From: Lysobacteraceae bacterium | GTDB taxonomy: Bacteria > Pseudomonadota > Gammaproteobacteria > Xanthomonadales > Xanthomonadaceae | Direction of reading: 5' to 3' | DNA: 64,000 nucleotides | Assembly (NCBI GenBank): GCA_016789405.1 | Contig: JAEUPQ010000014.1 | Coordinates: 62,001-126,000, forward strand | Part shown: positions 1 through 8,733 of the stretch, in pieces | Layout of the letters: every line of letters begins with the position of its first letter | Numbering within the stretch: position 1 is the first letter of the stretch | The notes under the pieces: model-generated | The model's input: only the letters and a program-made list of their open reading frames with translations | Told to the model about the DNA's origin: nothing | Database searches by the model: none | Translations under genes and position numbers: made by a program

Positions 1-509
1 ATGGGCAGCTGTCGTTCGCCGCGCAGTGGCTGCTGATGCCCTACCGCATCGGCGCGTGGATCAATGCGCGCCTGTGGACGCGTCGCGAGACGCCGGCCGT
101 GCGCATCGCGACCGGCGTGCTGCTCGGCCGCATGCCGACCACCCGCGAAGCACGGCGACTTGGCGTCACCCACGTCGTCGACCTGAGCGCGGAGCTGTCC
201 GTGCCGCGCGACGTGACGGTGCATGCAGTACCGATGCTGGACCTGATCGCACCCGACGCCGATCGCCTGCATGCCGCGGCCGATGCCATCGAGGTACAGC
301 GCCAGGCAGCGGGCGACGAAGGCGCCGTACTGGTGTGCTGCGCGCTCGGCTATTCGCGCAGCGCAGCCGCCGCCGCTGCGTGGCTGCTGCACACCGGCCG
401 ATCCGAGCGCGTCGACGAAGCGATCGAACGCCTGCGTCGCGAACGACCGAACCTCGTGCTGCACGATGCGCACCGCACCGCCCTCGCCACGCTGGCCTTG
501 CGCGCATGA
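1..509 (+). CDS. PAP2/dual-specificity phosphatase, C-terminal part (YnbD-like), 5' truncated
   Basis: The reading frame is open through the left edge of the window; position 36 is an internal Met in frame, so this is the C-terminal part of a larger protein. The visible part is a cysteine-phosphatase domain of the dual-specificity type, with the P-loop CALGYSR (Cys-x5-Arg) around residue 110 counted from the Met at 36. A PAP2 domain upstream is inferred from YnbD-type proteins, where PAP2 and a dual-specificity phosphatase are fused. The substrate would be a phospholipid phosphate. The stop overlaps the next start (ATGA), and acyltransferase and cytidylyltransferase genes follow, as in a ynb-like lipid cluster. 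Confidence 0.75.
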   Translation, partial: GQLSFAAQWLLMPYRIGAWINARLWTRRETPAVRIATGVLLGRMPTTREARRLGVTHVVDLSAELSVPRDVTVHAVPMLDLIAPDADRLHAAADAIEVQRQAAGDEGAVLVCCALGYSRSAAAAAAWLLHTGRSERVDEAIERLRRERPNLVLHDAHRTALATLALRA

Positions 510-946
510 GCAACCACGACACATCCACGGCGCTCGACGCCCGCGACCGCGCGCGCTGCGCCGTCGTCGCACGGCGCATGGACGCAGCGCACGCCCTCGG
601 CCTGCTCGCGCTGGTCTGCACGGCCATCGCGCTGATCGGCATGGCCGTCGATGCCTGGCGCGACGAAGTGCTTGCCGTGGCCCTCGGCGCGCTGCTGCTG
701 GGCATGGTCGAACGCTACTACGCGCTTCGCCTGCGCTTGGACGCGGGCCTGTTCGCGGATCTCGCGAGCGGCCGCGTCGCGGATCTCGCGGCGCTGGACC
801 ACGGACTGGCCGCGATCGGCGCGCGCATCGCCACGCCGCGTCCGCTCGACGACCGCATCGCCGGGTGTCGCCGGCTGTGGCGCCGGCATCTCGCCATCGT
901 CGTCGTGCAGGCGGTGACGACCCTGCTCGCAGTGGTATCGTCCTGA
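506..946 (+). CDS. small hypothetical membrane protein
   Basis: A 146-residue protein whose ATG overlaps the stop of the phosphatase gene, implying translational coupling. It has two adjacent hydrophobic stretches (about residues 31-45 and 52-70), a cluster of Arg and Leu after them, and a third hydrophobic segment near the C-terminus (about 125-142). I do not recognise a family. Its place inside a phospholipid-metabolism cluster suggests an inner-membrane accessory protein, which is inference from context only. Confidence 0.6.
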   Translation: MSNHDTSTALDARDRARCAVVARRMDAAHALGLLALVCTAIALIGMAVDAWRDEVLAVALGALLLGMVERYYALRLRLDAGLFADLASGRVADLAALDHGLAAIGARIATPRPLDDRIAGCRRLWRRHLAIVVVQAVTTLLAVVSS

Positions 947-983
947 GCGGCGCATCCCGCCCGCCACGCCCCCACATGCATCG

Positions 984-1649
984 ATGCTCGAACGCCTGAT
1001 CGCCCGGATCATCATCGGCTTCATCCGCCTGCTCACCGGCGCCCAGGCCTACTGGCGCGGCTGCACGCCGAATGCGGCCCAGCGCATCTATTTCGCCAAC
1101 CACGCCAGCCACGGCGACTTCGTGCTGCTGTGGGCCTCGCTGCCGCCGTGGCTGCGTCGGCGCACGCGGCCGGTGGCCGGCGCCGACTACTGGAACAAGG
1201 GCGCGCTGCGCCGATTCCTCGGCGGCAAGGTGTTCCGCGCGGTGCTGATCGATCGCGAGCGTCGCGAAGGCATGCCCGATCCCGTGCAGCAGATGGTCCA
1301 GGCCCTCGCCGGTGGCGATTCGCTGATCATCTTTCCCGAAGGCACGCGCAACACCACCGACGCGGTGCTGCTGCCGTTCAAGAGCGGTCTGTTCCACCTC
1401 GCCACGCAGTATCCCCATGCGGAGCTTGTGCCGGTGTGGATGAACAACCTCGGCCGGGTGATGCCCAAGGGCGAGCTGATCCCCGTGCCGCTGCTGTGCA
1501 CCGTCATCTTCGGCCCGCCGCTGGCGCGCATCGACGGCGAGGACAAGGCCGCCTTCCTCGAACGCGCGCGCGACGCCATGCTCGCGCTGCGTCCGGGTGA
1601 TGACGAAGACGACACGCCCAGCGATGCCACGCCTTTCGACCCTCTCTGA
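984..1649 (+). CDS. 1-acyl-sn-glycerol-3-phosphate acyltransferase family protein (PlsC-like)
   Basis: A 221-residue acyltransferase of the PlsC family, which moves an acyl chain onto a lysophospholipid such as lysophosphatidate at the inner membrane. The catalytic motif is NHASHGD (N-H-x4-D, about residues 38-44) and the second family block is FPEGTRN (about residues 117-123). The N-terminus carries a short hydrophobic stretch (IARIIIGFIRLL). It is followed 20 nt later by a CdsA-like gene, so it likely supplies phosphatidate-type product to it. It resembles the acyltransferase of ynb-like clusters more than the housekeeping plsC, which would normally lie elsewhere. Confidence 0.85.
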   Translation: MLERLIARIIIGFIRLLTGAQAYWRGCTPNAAQRIYFANHASHGDFVLLWASLPPWLRRRTRPVAGADYWNKGALRRFLGGKVFRAVLIDRERREGMPDPVQQMVQALAGGDSLIIFPEGTRNTTDAVLLPFKSGLFHLATQYPHAELVPVWMNNLGRVMPKGELIPVPLLCTVIFGPPLARIDGEDKAAFLERARDAMLALRPGDDEDDTPSDATPFDPL

Positions 1650-1669
1650 CTTCTCCCGACCGGATCGCC

Positions 1670-2635
1670 ATGCAGAACCCCTTCCCGACCCTGTACGCGC
1701 TGCCGATCTTCGCCGGTGCCGTCGTCGTGCTCACCATCGCGTCCATCGTCGGCTGGATCCTGAAGCTGCGGCTCGCGCCGGACGGGCCGCATCCCACCAT
1801 CGACAACCTCAACAGCCGCATCCGCGCCTGGTGGTGGATGGTCGGCGTGCTCGCCGCCGCGTTCTGGTTCGGCAAGGGCGGCGTGATCGTGCTGTTCGCG
1901 CTGCTGTCGTTCTTCGCGCTGCGCGAATACATCACGCTGTGCTACACGCGGCGCGGCGACCACCTGGTGCTGATGCTCGCCTTCTTCATCGCCCTGCCGG
2001 TGCAGTACGCGCTGGTCTGGATCGACTGGTACGGCCTGTACTCGATCTTCATCCCGGTCTACGCCTTCCTGCTGCTGCCGATCTTCGCGGCGCTGTCGGC
2101 GGACACCACGCGCTTCCTCGAACGCGCGTCGAAGGTGCAGTGGGGCCTGATGATCTGCGTGTTCTGCCTGTCGCACGTGCCGGCGCTGATGTCGCTCAAC
2201 ATCGCGACCGACAAGATCGGGGGTTACGAGAACCGCAACCTGCTGCTGATTGCCTTCATGGTCATCGTGGTGCAGGGCAGCGACGTGCTGCAGTACGTCT
2301 GGGGCAAGCTGCTCGGCAAGCACAAGGTCGCATCGTCGCTGTCGCCATCGAAGACCTGGGAAGGCCTGATCGGTGGCGTCGCCAGCGCCACCGCGCTGGG
2401 TGCCGCGCTGCACGGCATCACCCCGTTCACGCCGAAGGAAGCCGCCCTGGTCGCCCTCGTCATCTGCCTGATGGGTTTCTTCGGCGGCCTGGTGATGTCC
2501 GCGATCAAGCGCGACCGGGGCGTGAAGGACTGGGGCCACATGATCGAAGGCCACGGCGGCATCCTTGACCGCCTCGACTCCGTCGTCTTCGCCGCGCCGA
2601 TCTTCTTCCATATCGTGCGGTACGGGTGGGTGTGA
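1670..2635 (+). CDS. phosphatidate cytidylyltransferase (CdsA/YnbB-like)
   Basis: A 321-residue polytopic membrane enzyme expected to make CDP-diacylglycerol from phosphatidate and CTP. The C-terminus carries the family signature: a basic SAIKRDRGVKDWG block followed by GHGGILDRLDS (residues about 280-305). The middle has SPSKTWEG, typical of CdsA enzymes. At least seven hydrophobic segments precede it. Together with the upstream acyltransferase and phosphatase this matches the E. coli ynbABCD gene set, with the CDP-alcohol phosphatidyltransferase probably lying left of the window. No strong terminator follows. Confidence 0.88.
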   Translation: MQNPFPTLYALPIFAGAVVVLTIASIVGWILKLRLAPDGPHPTIDNLNSRIRAWWWMVGVLAAAFWFGKGGVIVLFALLSFFALREYITLCYTRRGDHLVLMLAFFIALPVQYALVWIDWYGLYSIFIPVYAFLLLPIFAALSADTTRFLERASKVQWGLMICVFCLSHVPALMSLNIATDKIGGYENRNLLLIAFMVIVVQGSDVLQYVWGKLLGKHKVASSLSPSKTWEGLIGGVASATALGAALHGITPFTPKEAALVALVICLMGFFGGLVMSAIKRDRGVKDWGHMIEGHGGILDRLDSVVFAAPIFFHIVRYGWV

Positions 2636-2759
2636 TGCGCGCATAGGATGCGATTCATCGCACCGGCTTTTCGTACCGCAGCAACCAAAGCGGTGCGCCG
2701 AGGCACAGCCTAGTGCAACGACAAAATTCCACCATTAAAGCGAAGAAGAGGAGCCTTCG

Positions 2760-3209
2760 ATGCAACGCAACACCAAGATCATCCTTTCCGTCATCGGGGG
2801 CGTGTTCCTGCTGATGATGCTCGCGATCGGCGGCGTGGTCTGGTACGTGGCGCAGAACGCCGAAGGCTGGGTGGAGCGCGGCAAGGAGCGCGAAGCGGAA
2901 GGGCGGACGGCGGGCGAATCCATGAACAGCCGTGGCTGCGTCGACCACGCGGTCGCGGATTACCGCAAGGACCGCGGACCGATCTCGGTGATCTCGCACC
3001 GGCTCTGGTTGAAGGGCTGCCTGCAGACCGCGGAACATGATTATTCGTTCTGTCCGAAGATCACGTCGGAAGGCGCGTTCGACCAGGTCCGCGAGCTGCT
3101 CGCCTCGCAAACCGCGTTCTGCGAAAGCCGCGGCCTGGGCTACGACCAGAACTGCCAGCAGCTCGCCGAGCAGGCGCATGAGTTCTGCTTCAATGCCGCG
3201 CAACACTGA
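2760..3209 (+). CDS. hypothetical single-span membrane protein, cysteine-containing periplasmic domain
   Basis: A 149-residue protein with one N-terminal membrane segment (about residues 8-30, IILSVIGGVFLLMMLAIGGV) and a soluble remainder. The soluble part has six cysteines (in RGCVDH, KGCLQT, SFCPKI, AFCESR, QNCQQL, EFCFNA), which suits an oxidising compartment and several disulfides. The GAGGAG ribosome binding site about 7 nt before the ATG supports the start. Family not recognised. Confidence 0.65.
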   Translation: MQRNTKIILSVIGGVFLLMMLAIGGVVWYVAQNAEGWVERGKEREAEGRTAGESMNSRGCVDHAVADYRKDRGPISVISHRLWLKGCLQTAEHDYSFCPKITSEGAFDQVRELLASQTAFCESRGLGYDQNCQQLAEQAHEFCFNAAQH

Positions 3210-3251
3210 GCGCGCAACGCCCGAACCGACCATGCTTGACCTGGCGGCGCA

Positions 3252-3707
3252 TCAATCCGCAACGCAACCGGCCACGCTGCGCCGATAGGGCGCCAGCACC
3301 TCGCGGGCCGCGGCATGGCCGCGGGCCGCCGATTTCTCCAACCATTGGAGGGCCTCGCGCATCGGCACGCATTCCCTGCGCAGGCGCTGCTCGTACCAGG
3401 CGTTGTACTGCGCGATCGGATGACCCAACCGCGCGGCGTTGGCGCGCCAGCGCTGCGCACGCGCATCCGCGCCGGTGGCGTCGTAGTGGATCGACAGGCG
3501 GAACGCGGCATCGGCATTCCTGGCCGCGAGCTTGAGCAACGCACCTTCCTCCGTGTTCGACAATGCGGCATCCCGACCGTGCGCCTGGCCTTCCAGATCC
3601 GGCGCAGGCGCACCGACGATCTCCGGCAGCGGCACAGGCACGCGGGATGCCGCCGCACATGACAGGGCGAATGCAGCAGACGACAGAACGAGGAAGATGC
3701 GCTTCAC
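3252..3707 (-). CDS. Sel1-repeat secreted protein
   Basis: A 151-residue secreted protein started here at a GTG (codon at 3707-3705), because a GGAG element lies about 6 nt upstream and a clean signal peptide (KRIFLVLSSAAFALSCAAA) follows directly. The mature part contains two or three Sel1-type helical repeats, for example an alanine-rich block around QRWRANAARLGHPIAQYNAW and a later WLEKSAARGHAAA. Sel1 repeats mediate protein-protein contacts, so a scaffold or envelope role is likely; no enzymatic motif is visible. It converges with the upstream small membrane-protein gene and diverges from mutM. Confidence 0.65.
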   Translation of the reverse strand: MKRIFLVLSSAAFALSCAAASRVPVPLPEIVGAPAPDLEGQAHGRDAALSNTEEGALLKLAARNADAAFRLSIHYDATGADARAQRWRANAARLGHPIAQYNAWYEQRLRRECVPMREALQWLEKSAARGHAAAREVLAPYRRSVAGCVAD

Positions 3708-3825
3708 TGGGTCTCCGGTGATGTCCTTTTCCGATACCCGATTGTGGCACGAGCATGCGTTGCGCCTCGTCCGGCAGCGCCCTGCGAACGTATGATCGCG
3801 ATGTCCATCGACACGCATCACACCC

Positions 3826-4653
3826 ATGCCCGAACTCCCCGAAGTCGAAACCACGCGGCGCGGCCTGGCGCCGCATCTCGAAGGCCGGCGCATCGCGTCG
3901 GTGACGCTGCGCCGCCCGGACCTGCGCTGGCCGATCCCGCGCGAGATCGTCGACCTGCTGCCGACCAGCACCATCCAGTCGGTGCGACGACGCGCGAAGT
4001 ACCTGCTGATGGAGACGCAGGTCGGCACGGCGATCTGGCACCTCGGCATGTCCGGCAGCATGCGCGTGCTGCCGCTGGACACGCCGGTGCGTGCGCATGA
4101 CCACGTGGACCTGATGATCGAGGGCAAGGGTCGAACCGGTTCGCGCGTGCTGCGCTTCAACGATCCGCGCCGCTTCGGCTGCCTGCTGTGGCAGCGACCG
4201 GGCGAGACCCACGAGCTGCTGCGCGAGCTCGGGCCGGAGCCGCTCTCCGACGGCTTCGACGGAGACTATCTGTTCGAGCGCAGCCGGGGGCGCGCCATCG
4301 CAGTGAAGGCCTTCCTGATGGACCAGAAGGTCGTGGTGGGGGTGGGCAACATCTACGTCGCCGAGGCGCTGTTCGCCGCCGGGGTGTCGCCGACGCGTGC
4401 GGCCGGCAAGGTGTCGCGCGAACGCTACGCGGACATCGCACGCGAGGTCCGGACCATCCTCGACTACGCCATCCGCCGGGGTGGCACCACCCTGCGCGAC
4501 TTCATCAGCCCGGACGGCGCGCCCGGTTATTTCGAACAGGAGCTGTCGGTCTACGGACGCGGCGGCGAGCCCTGTCCGCGCTGCGGCCGGGCCCTGAAGC
4601 AATCGATGCTGGCGCAGCGGGCGACGACCTGGTGCGGCCATTGTCAAAAATAG
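3826..4653 (+). CDS. mutM: formamidopyrimidine-DNA glycosylase (Fpg/MutM)
   Basis: A 275-residue base-excision-repair enzyme that removes 8-oxoguanine and other oxidised purines and nicks the abasic site. The mature N-terminus PELPEVETTRRGL carries the catalytic proline and glutamate. The conserved lysine sits in RAKYLL, and the C-terminal zinc finger is complete (CPRCG ... WCGHC). Length is normal for the family and the start is fixed by the Pro at position 2. It is the first gene of a short plus-strand run, with the sigma factor 95 nt downstream behind its own likely promoter. Confidence 0.97.
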   Translation: MPELPEVETTRRGLAPHLEGRRIASVTLRRPDLRWPIPREIVDLLPTSTIQSVRRRAKYLLMETQVGTAIWHLGMSGSMRVLPLDTPVRAHDHVDLMIEGKGRTGSRVLRFNDPRRFGCLLWQRPGETHELLRELGPEPLSDGFDGDYLFERSRGRAIAVKAFLMDQKVVVGVGNIYVAEALFAAGVSPTRAAGKVSRERYADIAREVRTILDYAIRRGGTTLRDFISPDGAPGYFEQELSVYGRGGEPCPRCGRALKQSMLAQRATTWCGHCQK

Positions 4654-4710
4654 TCATCACATCGCAAAAACAGAGGCTTACGTCCGGTTCGGTCGTGCCG
4701 GCATTCGGGG

Positions 4711-4716
4711 TATAGT
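4711..4716 (+). promoter_or_regulatory. possible -10 element before the sigma-factor gene
   Basis: TATAGT lies 33 nt before the sigma-factor ATG in an otherwise GC-rich 95-nt gap after mutM. No convincing -35 hexamer was found at 16-18 nt, so this is a weak call. If the sigma factor regulates itself, the promoter would have ECF-type rather than sigma-70 elements. Confidence 0.25.
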
Positions 4717-4748
4717 CCGCCCAAGATCTTGCCGATGCCGCCCCGTTG

Positions 4749-5336
4749 ATGAGCGATCACGCCGAACAAAGCCCCGAAATCACCCAGTGGCTCGACGCTG
4801 CCCGTGGCGGCGACCGCGGCGCCCTGGACCGGGTCCTGGGCACCCTCTACAACGAACTGCATTCGATGGCCCGGCGCCAGCTGGCCGGCCAGTACGGACA
4901 GACGCTCGATGCCACCGCGCTGGTGCACGAGGCCTACCTCAAGCTGATCGGTCGCCGCGACGTGCAGTTCGACGATCGTGCGCACTTCTTCGCCTATGCG
5001 GCTTCGGCGATGCGCAGCGTGGTGGTCGACTACGCCCGGCAGCGGCTCGCGCAGAAGCGCGGCGGCGACCTGCATCGCGTCACCGAGCTGCCCGACGACG
5101 TCGAAGGCGGCCTGCGCCTGGACGAGGACATGCTGGGCCTGGACACCGCGCTGACCAAGCTGGCCGGCGTCGACGCCAAGCTCGCCCAGGTCGTGGAACT
5201 GCGCTATTTCGCGGGCCTGTCCGAACAGGAGATCGCCGAGCTGATGAAGCGCTCGGAGCGCAGCATCCGCCGCGACTGGCAGAAGGCCAGGCTCTTCCTG
5301 CTCGCCTCCCTGGGCGGCGAGAACGGCGAGCGCTGA
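4749..5336 (+). CDS. ECF-type RNA polymerase sigma factor (Sig-70_X6 / ECF subfamily)
   Basis: A 195-residue ECF-like sigma factor. Region 2 is seen around the block with VHEAYLKLIGRRDVQFDD and FFAYAASAMRSVVVDYARQR; region 4 around ELRYFAGLSEQEIAELMKRSERSIRRDWQKAR, which is a helix-turn-helix. The start is placed at the ATG at 4749; an in-frame TTG lies directly before it. The gene is 73 nt ahead of a large Ser/Thr kinase, a pairing repeatedly seen in Xanthomonadaceae in which no anti-sigma factor is present and phosphorylation may control the sigma factor. That control is inference. Confidence 0.88.
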   Translation: MSDHAEQSPEITQWLDAARGGDRGALDRVLGTLYNELHSMARRQLAGQYGQTLDATALVHEAYLKLIGRRDVQFDDRAHFFAYAASAMRSVVVDYARQRLAQKRGGDLHRVTELPDDVEGGLRLDEDMLGLDTALTKLAGVDAKLAQVVELRYFAGLSEQEIAELMKRSERSIRRDWQKARLFLLASLGGENGER

Positions 5337-5409
5337 CCTTCACGCCCCGCCTCGCACGGCCCTGCGGCGCGTGCGAGGATGAACCCACCCAGGCCCCGAC
5401 GCCCCGCCG

Positions 5410-8229
5410 ATGGATGCCGAACGCTGGCAGCGTCTTTCGCCGCTGCTCGACGCGCTGATCGAACTCGAAGCCGATGCCCGCCAGGCGCGGCTCGACGCAT
5501 TGCGCGAGGAGGATCCGGCGCTGGCGGCGGAAGTCGAAGCCCTGTTGGCACTCGAGGAAGACAACGAGGACTTCCTCGCCGAGCCGCTGGTCACGCCGCC
5601 GCCGATGGCCAAGCCCGACAGCCTGATCGGCCCGTACAAGCTCGACCGGTTGCTCGGCGAGGGCGGCATGGGCCAGGTCTGGCTGGCGCGTCGCGCCGAC
5701 GGCCTGTACCAGCGCCGGGTCGCGCTGAAGCTGCTGCGCCCCGGACTGGCCGATCCGAACCTGCGCCAGCGCTTCACCCGCGAACGCCAGATCCTCGCGC
5801 GCCTGGGCCATCCGCATATCGCGCGTCTGCTGGATGCCGGCATCAGCACCGACAACCAGCCCTACCTCGCGCTGGAATATGTCGAGGGCGAACCGATCAC
5901 CGACTGGTGCCGCGGACGCGACCTGGGCATCGAAGCGCGGCTGAAGCTGTTCCTGCAGGTCTGCGAGGCGGTGAGCCACGCGCACGCCAACCTGATCGTG
6001 CATCGCGACCTCAAGCCGTCGAACATCCTGGTGACGCCGCTGGACGAGGTGCGGCTGCTCGACTTCGGCATCGCGAAACTGCTCGATGGTTCGGAAGCGG
6101 GTCGCGACAACACGCGGACCGAGGTGCGCGCCTTCACCCTGCACTACGCCGCGCCCGAACAGATCCGCGGCGAACCGGTCACCACGATGACCGACGTGTA
6201 TTCGCTCGGCGTGGTGCTGTACGAACTGCTGGCGGAGACCAAGCCCTATCGCCTCAAGCGCCAGACCGACGCGGAATGGGAAGAAGCGATCCTCATCGCC
6301 GATCCGCTGAAACCGTCCGCGACGCTGCTGCGCGAAGCCGACAGCGACCCCTCGCGCATGCCGGCACTCAAGCGCCGCGCGAAGCAGATCGCCGGCGACC
6401 TGGACAACATCGTGCTGAAGGCGCTGTCCAAGCGCGCCGAGCATCGCTATGCCTCGGTCGAGGCGATGGCGCTCGACCTGCACCGTTACCTCGAAGGCAA
6501 GCCGGTGCTGGCGCGGCCGCAGAGCGTGGCCTATCGCACTCACAAGTTCGTCCACCGCCATCGCTGGGTGCTGGCGACGGCGGCGCTGGTGGTCGTGGTG
6601 ATGGCGTCAGCGATGGTGCTGGTGAGCTGGCAGGCGCGGCAGGCGCTGCGCGAGGCCAGCCGCGCGCAGGCGCTGCAGAAATTCGTGACCGGCCTGTTCG
6701 AGCAGGCCGGCGGTGGCGCTCCCGGCCCGCTGGACGTGCGCAAACTGCTGCAGGCCGGGGAACAGCGCGCGAACCGCGAGCTGCTGCGCCAGCCGCTGGA
6801 TCGCGCCGAACTGCTGGGCGTGATCGCGCGCCTGCGGATCGGCCTGGGCGATTACCGCGAGGCCGAAGCGCTGCTCAAGATGCAGGGCGCGATCCTGTCC
6901 AACCTCGGCGACGTGCCCGACAGCCTGCGCCTGTCCTCGTCGTCGGATTACGGCAACACGCTGCGGCTGCTCGATCGCCCCGAGGAATGCGTGTCGCGGA
7001 TGTCGCCGATGGAAGACGACGCCCGCACGCTGCAGCGGGCGCTGCCGATGCAGGCGACGGAGTTCTACTCGGTGCTAGGCCGCTGCCATCGCCAGCTGCG
7101 CAACGGCAAGACCGCGCGCCTGCTGTTCCAGCGCTCGCTGGAAGTGCGTCGCAACAGCCTGGACGACACGATCGGCGCGATCGGCATCGTCGAGAACCGC
7201 ATCGACCTGGGCGACCTCGAACGCGATGCCGGCAACATCCCCGGCGCCTTGCAGGCCTACCGCGATGCCCTGGCGCAGATGCAGGCCGGCGCGGATGCGA
7301 GGCATCCGCTGGGCATCGAACTGCAGAAGCGACTGTGCGAACTCGAGCGCAGCGCCGGACAACTCGCGGTCGCAGAGCGCCACTGCCACGACGCGCTGGC
7401 GCTGGCGCTGGAGATCCGCGGGCCGACGCATCCGGCCACGGTCGATTCACGCCGGCAGCTGGCGGCGATCCACGTCGACCTTGGACGCTATGCCGAAGCC
7501 GACAAGGCCTTCCGCGACAGCCATGGCCTGCTGGTGGCGCGGCTCGGTCGCCAGCACCAGGACGTCGCGCGCAACGACAACAGCCTGGGCATCATCGCCT
7601 GGGAACGCGGCGACACCGCCACCGCGCTGGCGCACATCGATCGCGCGCTGGCCGTGCTGCGCAAGCAGCCCGAGGCCCCGCTGTACCAGAACGTGCTGTT
7701 CAACAAGGCGATGATCCTGCACGACGCCAGCCGCGACCGCGCGGCCCTGCCGCTGCTGCTGCAGGTGGACGGATTGCGCGTGGCCACGCTGGACAAGGGC
7801 CATCCGCGCAACGGCGAGACCGCGCGCCTGCTGGGCGAAGTGCGGGCGGCGCTCGGCGAAACCTCGCGTGCACGCGAGGATCTTGTTCTGGCCGTGCAGC
7901 TGACGCGCGGCGGATACGGACTGACCCATCCGCATACGCGACGCGCCGAGCTGTCGCTGGCGCAATTCGACCTGGCGCATGGCGACCCGCCGGCGCCGTC
8001 GGTGGTCAACCAGTTGCGATTGCTGGCGGACCTGCCCAAGTCCGACCCCGAACTGCGCAAGATCGCCTGGCTGGCCGAAGCGGCGCTGGCGCTGCAGGCC
8101 TGCAAGGAACCGGGCTTCGGCGATGGCAGGGAACGCCTGGATGCCGTGGCCGCCGAGATTGCAGTCGCCATGCCCGAAGGCGGCGTGGTGGCACGGACCT
8201 TCGAACGCGAACGGCAGCGCTGCCGATGA
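5410..8229 (+). CDS. Ser/Thr protein kinase with TPR-type C-terminal domain
   Basis: A 939-residue Hanks-type kinase. The kinase domain spans about residues 75-365: glycine loop GEGGMGQVWLA, VALKLL lysine, HRDLKPSN catalytic loop, DFGIAKLL and APEQ. One membrane segment follows at about 384-404 (LATAALVVVVMASAMVLVSW). The remaining 500 residues are helical, with TPR-like repeats (for example around GDYREAEALL and GRYAEADKAF). The kinase domain would be cytoplasmic and the TPR part extracytoplasmic, so the protein could sense an envelope signal and pass it to the adjacent sigma factor. All catalytic residues are present. Confidence 0.92.
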   Translation: MDAERWQRLSPLLDALIELEADARQARLDALREEDPALAAEVEALLALEEDNEDFLAEPLVTPPPMAKPDSLIGPYKLDRLLGEGGMGQVWLARRADGLYQRRVALKLLRPGLADPNLRQRFTRERQILARLGHPHIARLLDAGISTDNQPYLALEYVEGEPITDWCRGRDLGIEARLKLFLQVCEAVSHAHANLIVHRDLKPSNILVTPLDEVRLLDFGIAKLLDGSEAGRDNTRTEVRAFTLHYAAPEQIRGEPVTTMTDVYSLGVVLYELLAETKPYRLKRQTDAEWEEAILIADPLKPSATLLREADSDPSRMPALKRRAKQIAGDLDNIVLKALSKRAEHRYASVEAMALDLHRYLEGKPVLARPQSVAYRTHKFVHRHRWVLATAALVVVVMASAMVLVSWQARQALREASRAQALQKFVTGLFEQAGGGAPGPLDVRKLLQAGEQRANRELLRQPLDRAELLGVIARLRIGLGDYREAEALLKMQGAILSNLGDVPDSLRLSSSSDYGNTLRLLDRPEECVSRMSPMEDDARTLQRALPMQATEFYSVLGRCHRQLRNGKTARLLFQRSLEVRRNSLDDTIGAIGIVENRIDLGDLERDAGNIPGALQAYRDALAQMQAGADARHPLGIELQKRLCELERSAGQLAVAERHCHDALALALEIRGPTHPATVDSRRQLAAIHVDLGRYAEADKAFRDSHGLLVARLGRQHQDVARNDNSLGIIAWERGDTATALAHIDRALAVLRKQPEAPLYQNVLFNKAMILHDASRDRAALPLLLQVDGLRVATLDKGHPRNGETARLLGEVRAALGETSRAREDLVLAVQLTRGGYGLTHPHTRRAELSLAQFDLAHGDPPAPSVVNQLRLLADLPKSDPELRKIAWLAEAALALQACKEPGFGDGRERLDAVAAEIAVAMPEGGVVARTFERERQRCR

Positions 8230-8242
8230 CAGGACACCGCAC

Positions 8243-8710
8243 ATGATCATGCGATCCCGCATGCACGACGACCGCAACGCTCCACTGGCTGCGCTCGCGC
8301 TCATCCTTGCGCTCGCCGGCTGCGCGGCGGCGGACGAGCGCACGCGACCTGCGACGGCCAGCATCGAAGGCGTGATCCAGCATCCCGCGCATGCCGTGCC
8401 CGCCATGCGCATCTGCGCGCTGTCGACATCGGACACGCGCGAGCCGCATCGCTGCACGACCACGCGCGCCGGCGCAGACACCTATCGCATCGATGGACTG
8501 CCGCCGGGCGAGTACTACGTCTTCGCCGAAGTCGCGACGGGCCTGCATCGCGTCGGCGGCCACATGCAGGTGGTGCAGTGCATCCGCGCGCCCTGTCCGG
8601 AACAGCCGAAGACGGTGACCGTCACCGCAGGCACGACGCTGCGCGATATCGACCTGACGCACTTCTACGACAAACGCGTGGATTTTCGGGCACTGCCGCC
8701 GATCGATTGA
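8243..8710 (+). CDS. lipoprotein with carboxypeptidase-regulatory-like fold
   Basis: A 155-residue predicted lipoprotein. The signal peptide ends in LALAGC, giving a lipidated Cys at about residue 28. The mature part has the beta-sandwich pattern of carboxypeptidase regulatory-like domains: an IEGVI strand, then YRIDGLPPGEYYVFAE, which is the usual G-L-P-x-G-x-Y hallmark. It starts 13 nt after the kinase stop and so likely belongs to the sigma/kinase operon. It could be a surface partner of the kinase or a target of the pathway; neither is shown by the sequence. Confidence 0.65.
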   Translation: MIMRSRMHDDRNAPLAALALILALAGCAAADERTRPATASIEGVIQHPAHAVPAMRICALSTSDTREPHRCTTTRAGADTYRIDGLPPGEYYVFAEVATGLHRVGGHMQVVQCIRAPCPEQPKTVTVTAGTTLRDIDLTHFYDKRVDFRALPPID

Positions 8711-8733
8711 TTCCGGCCTGGCGGCCACAACCA

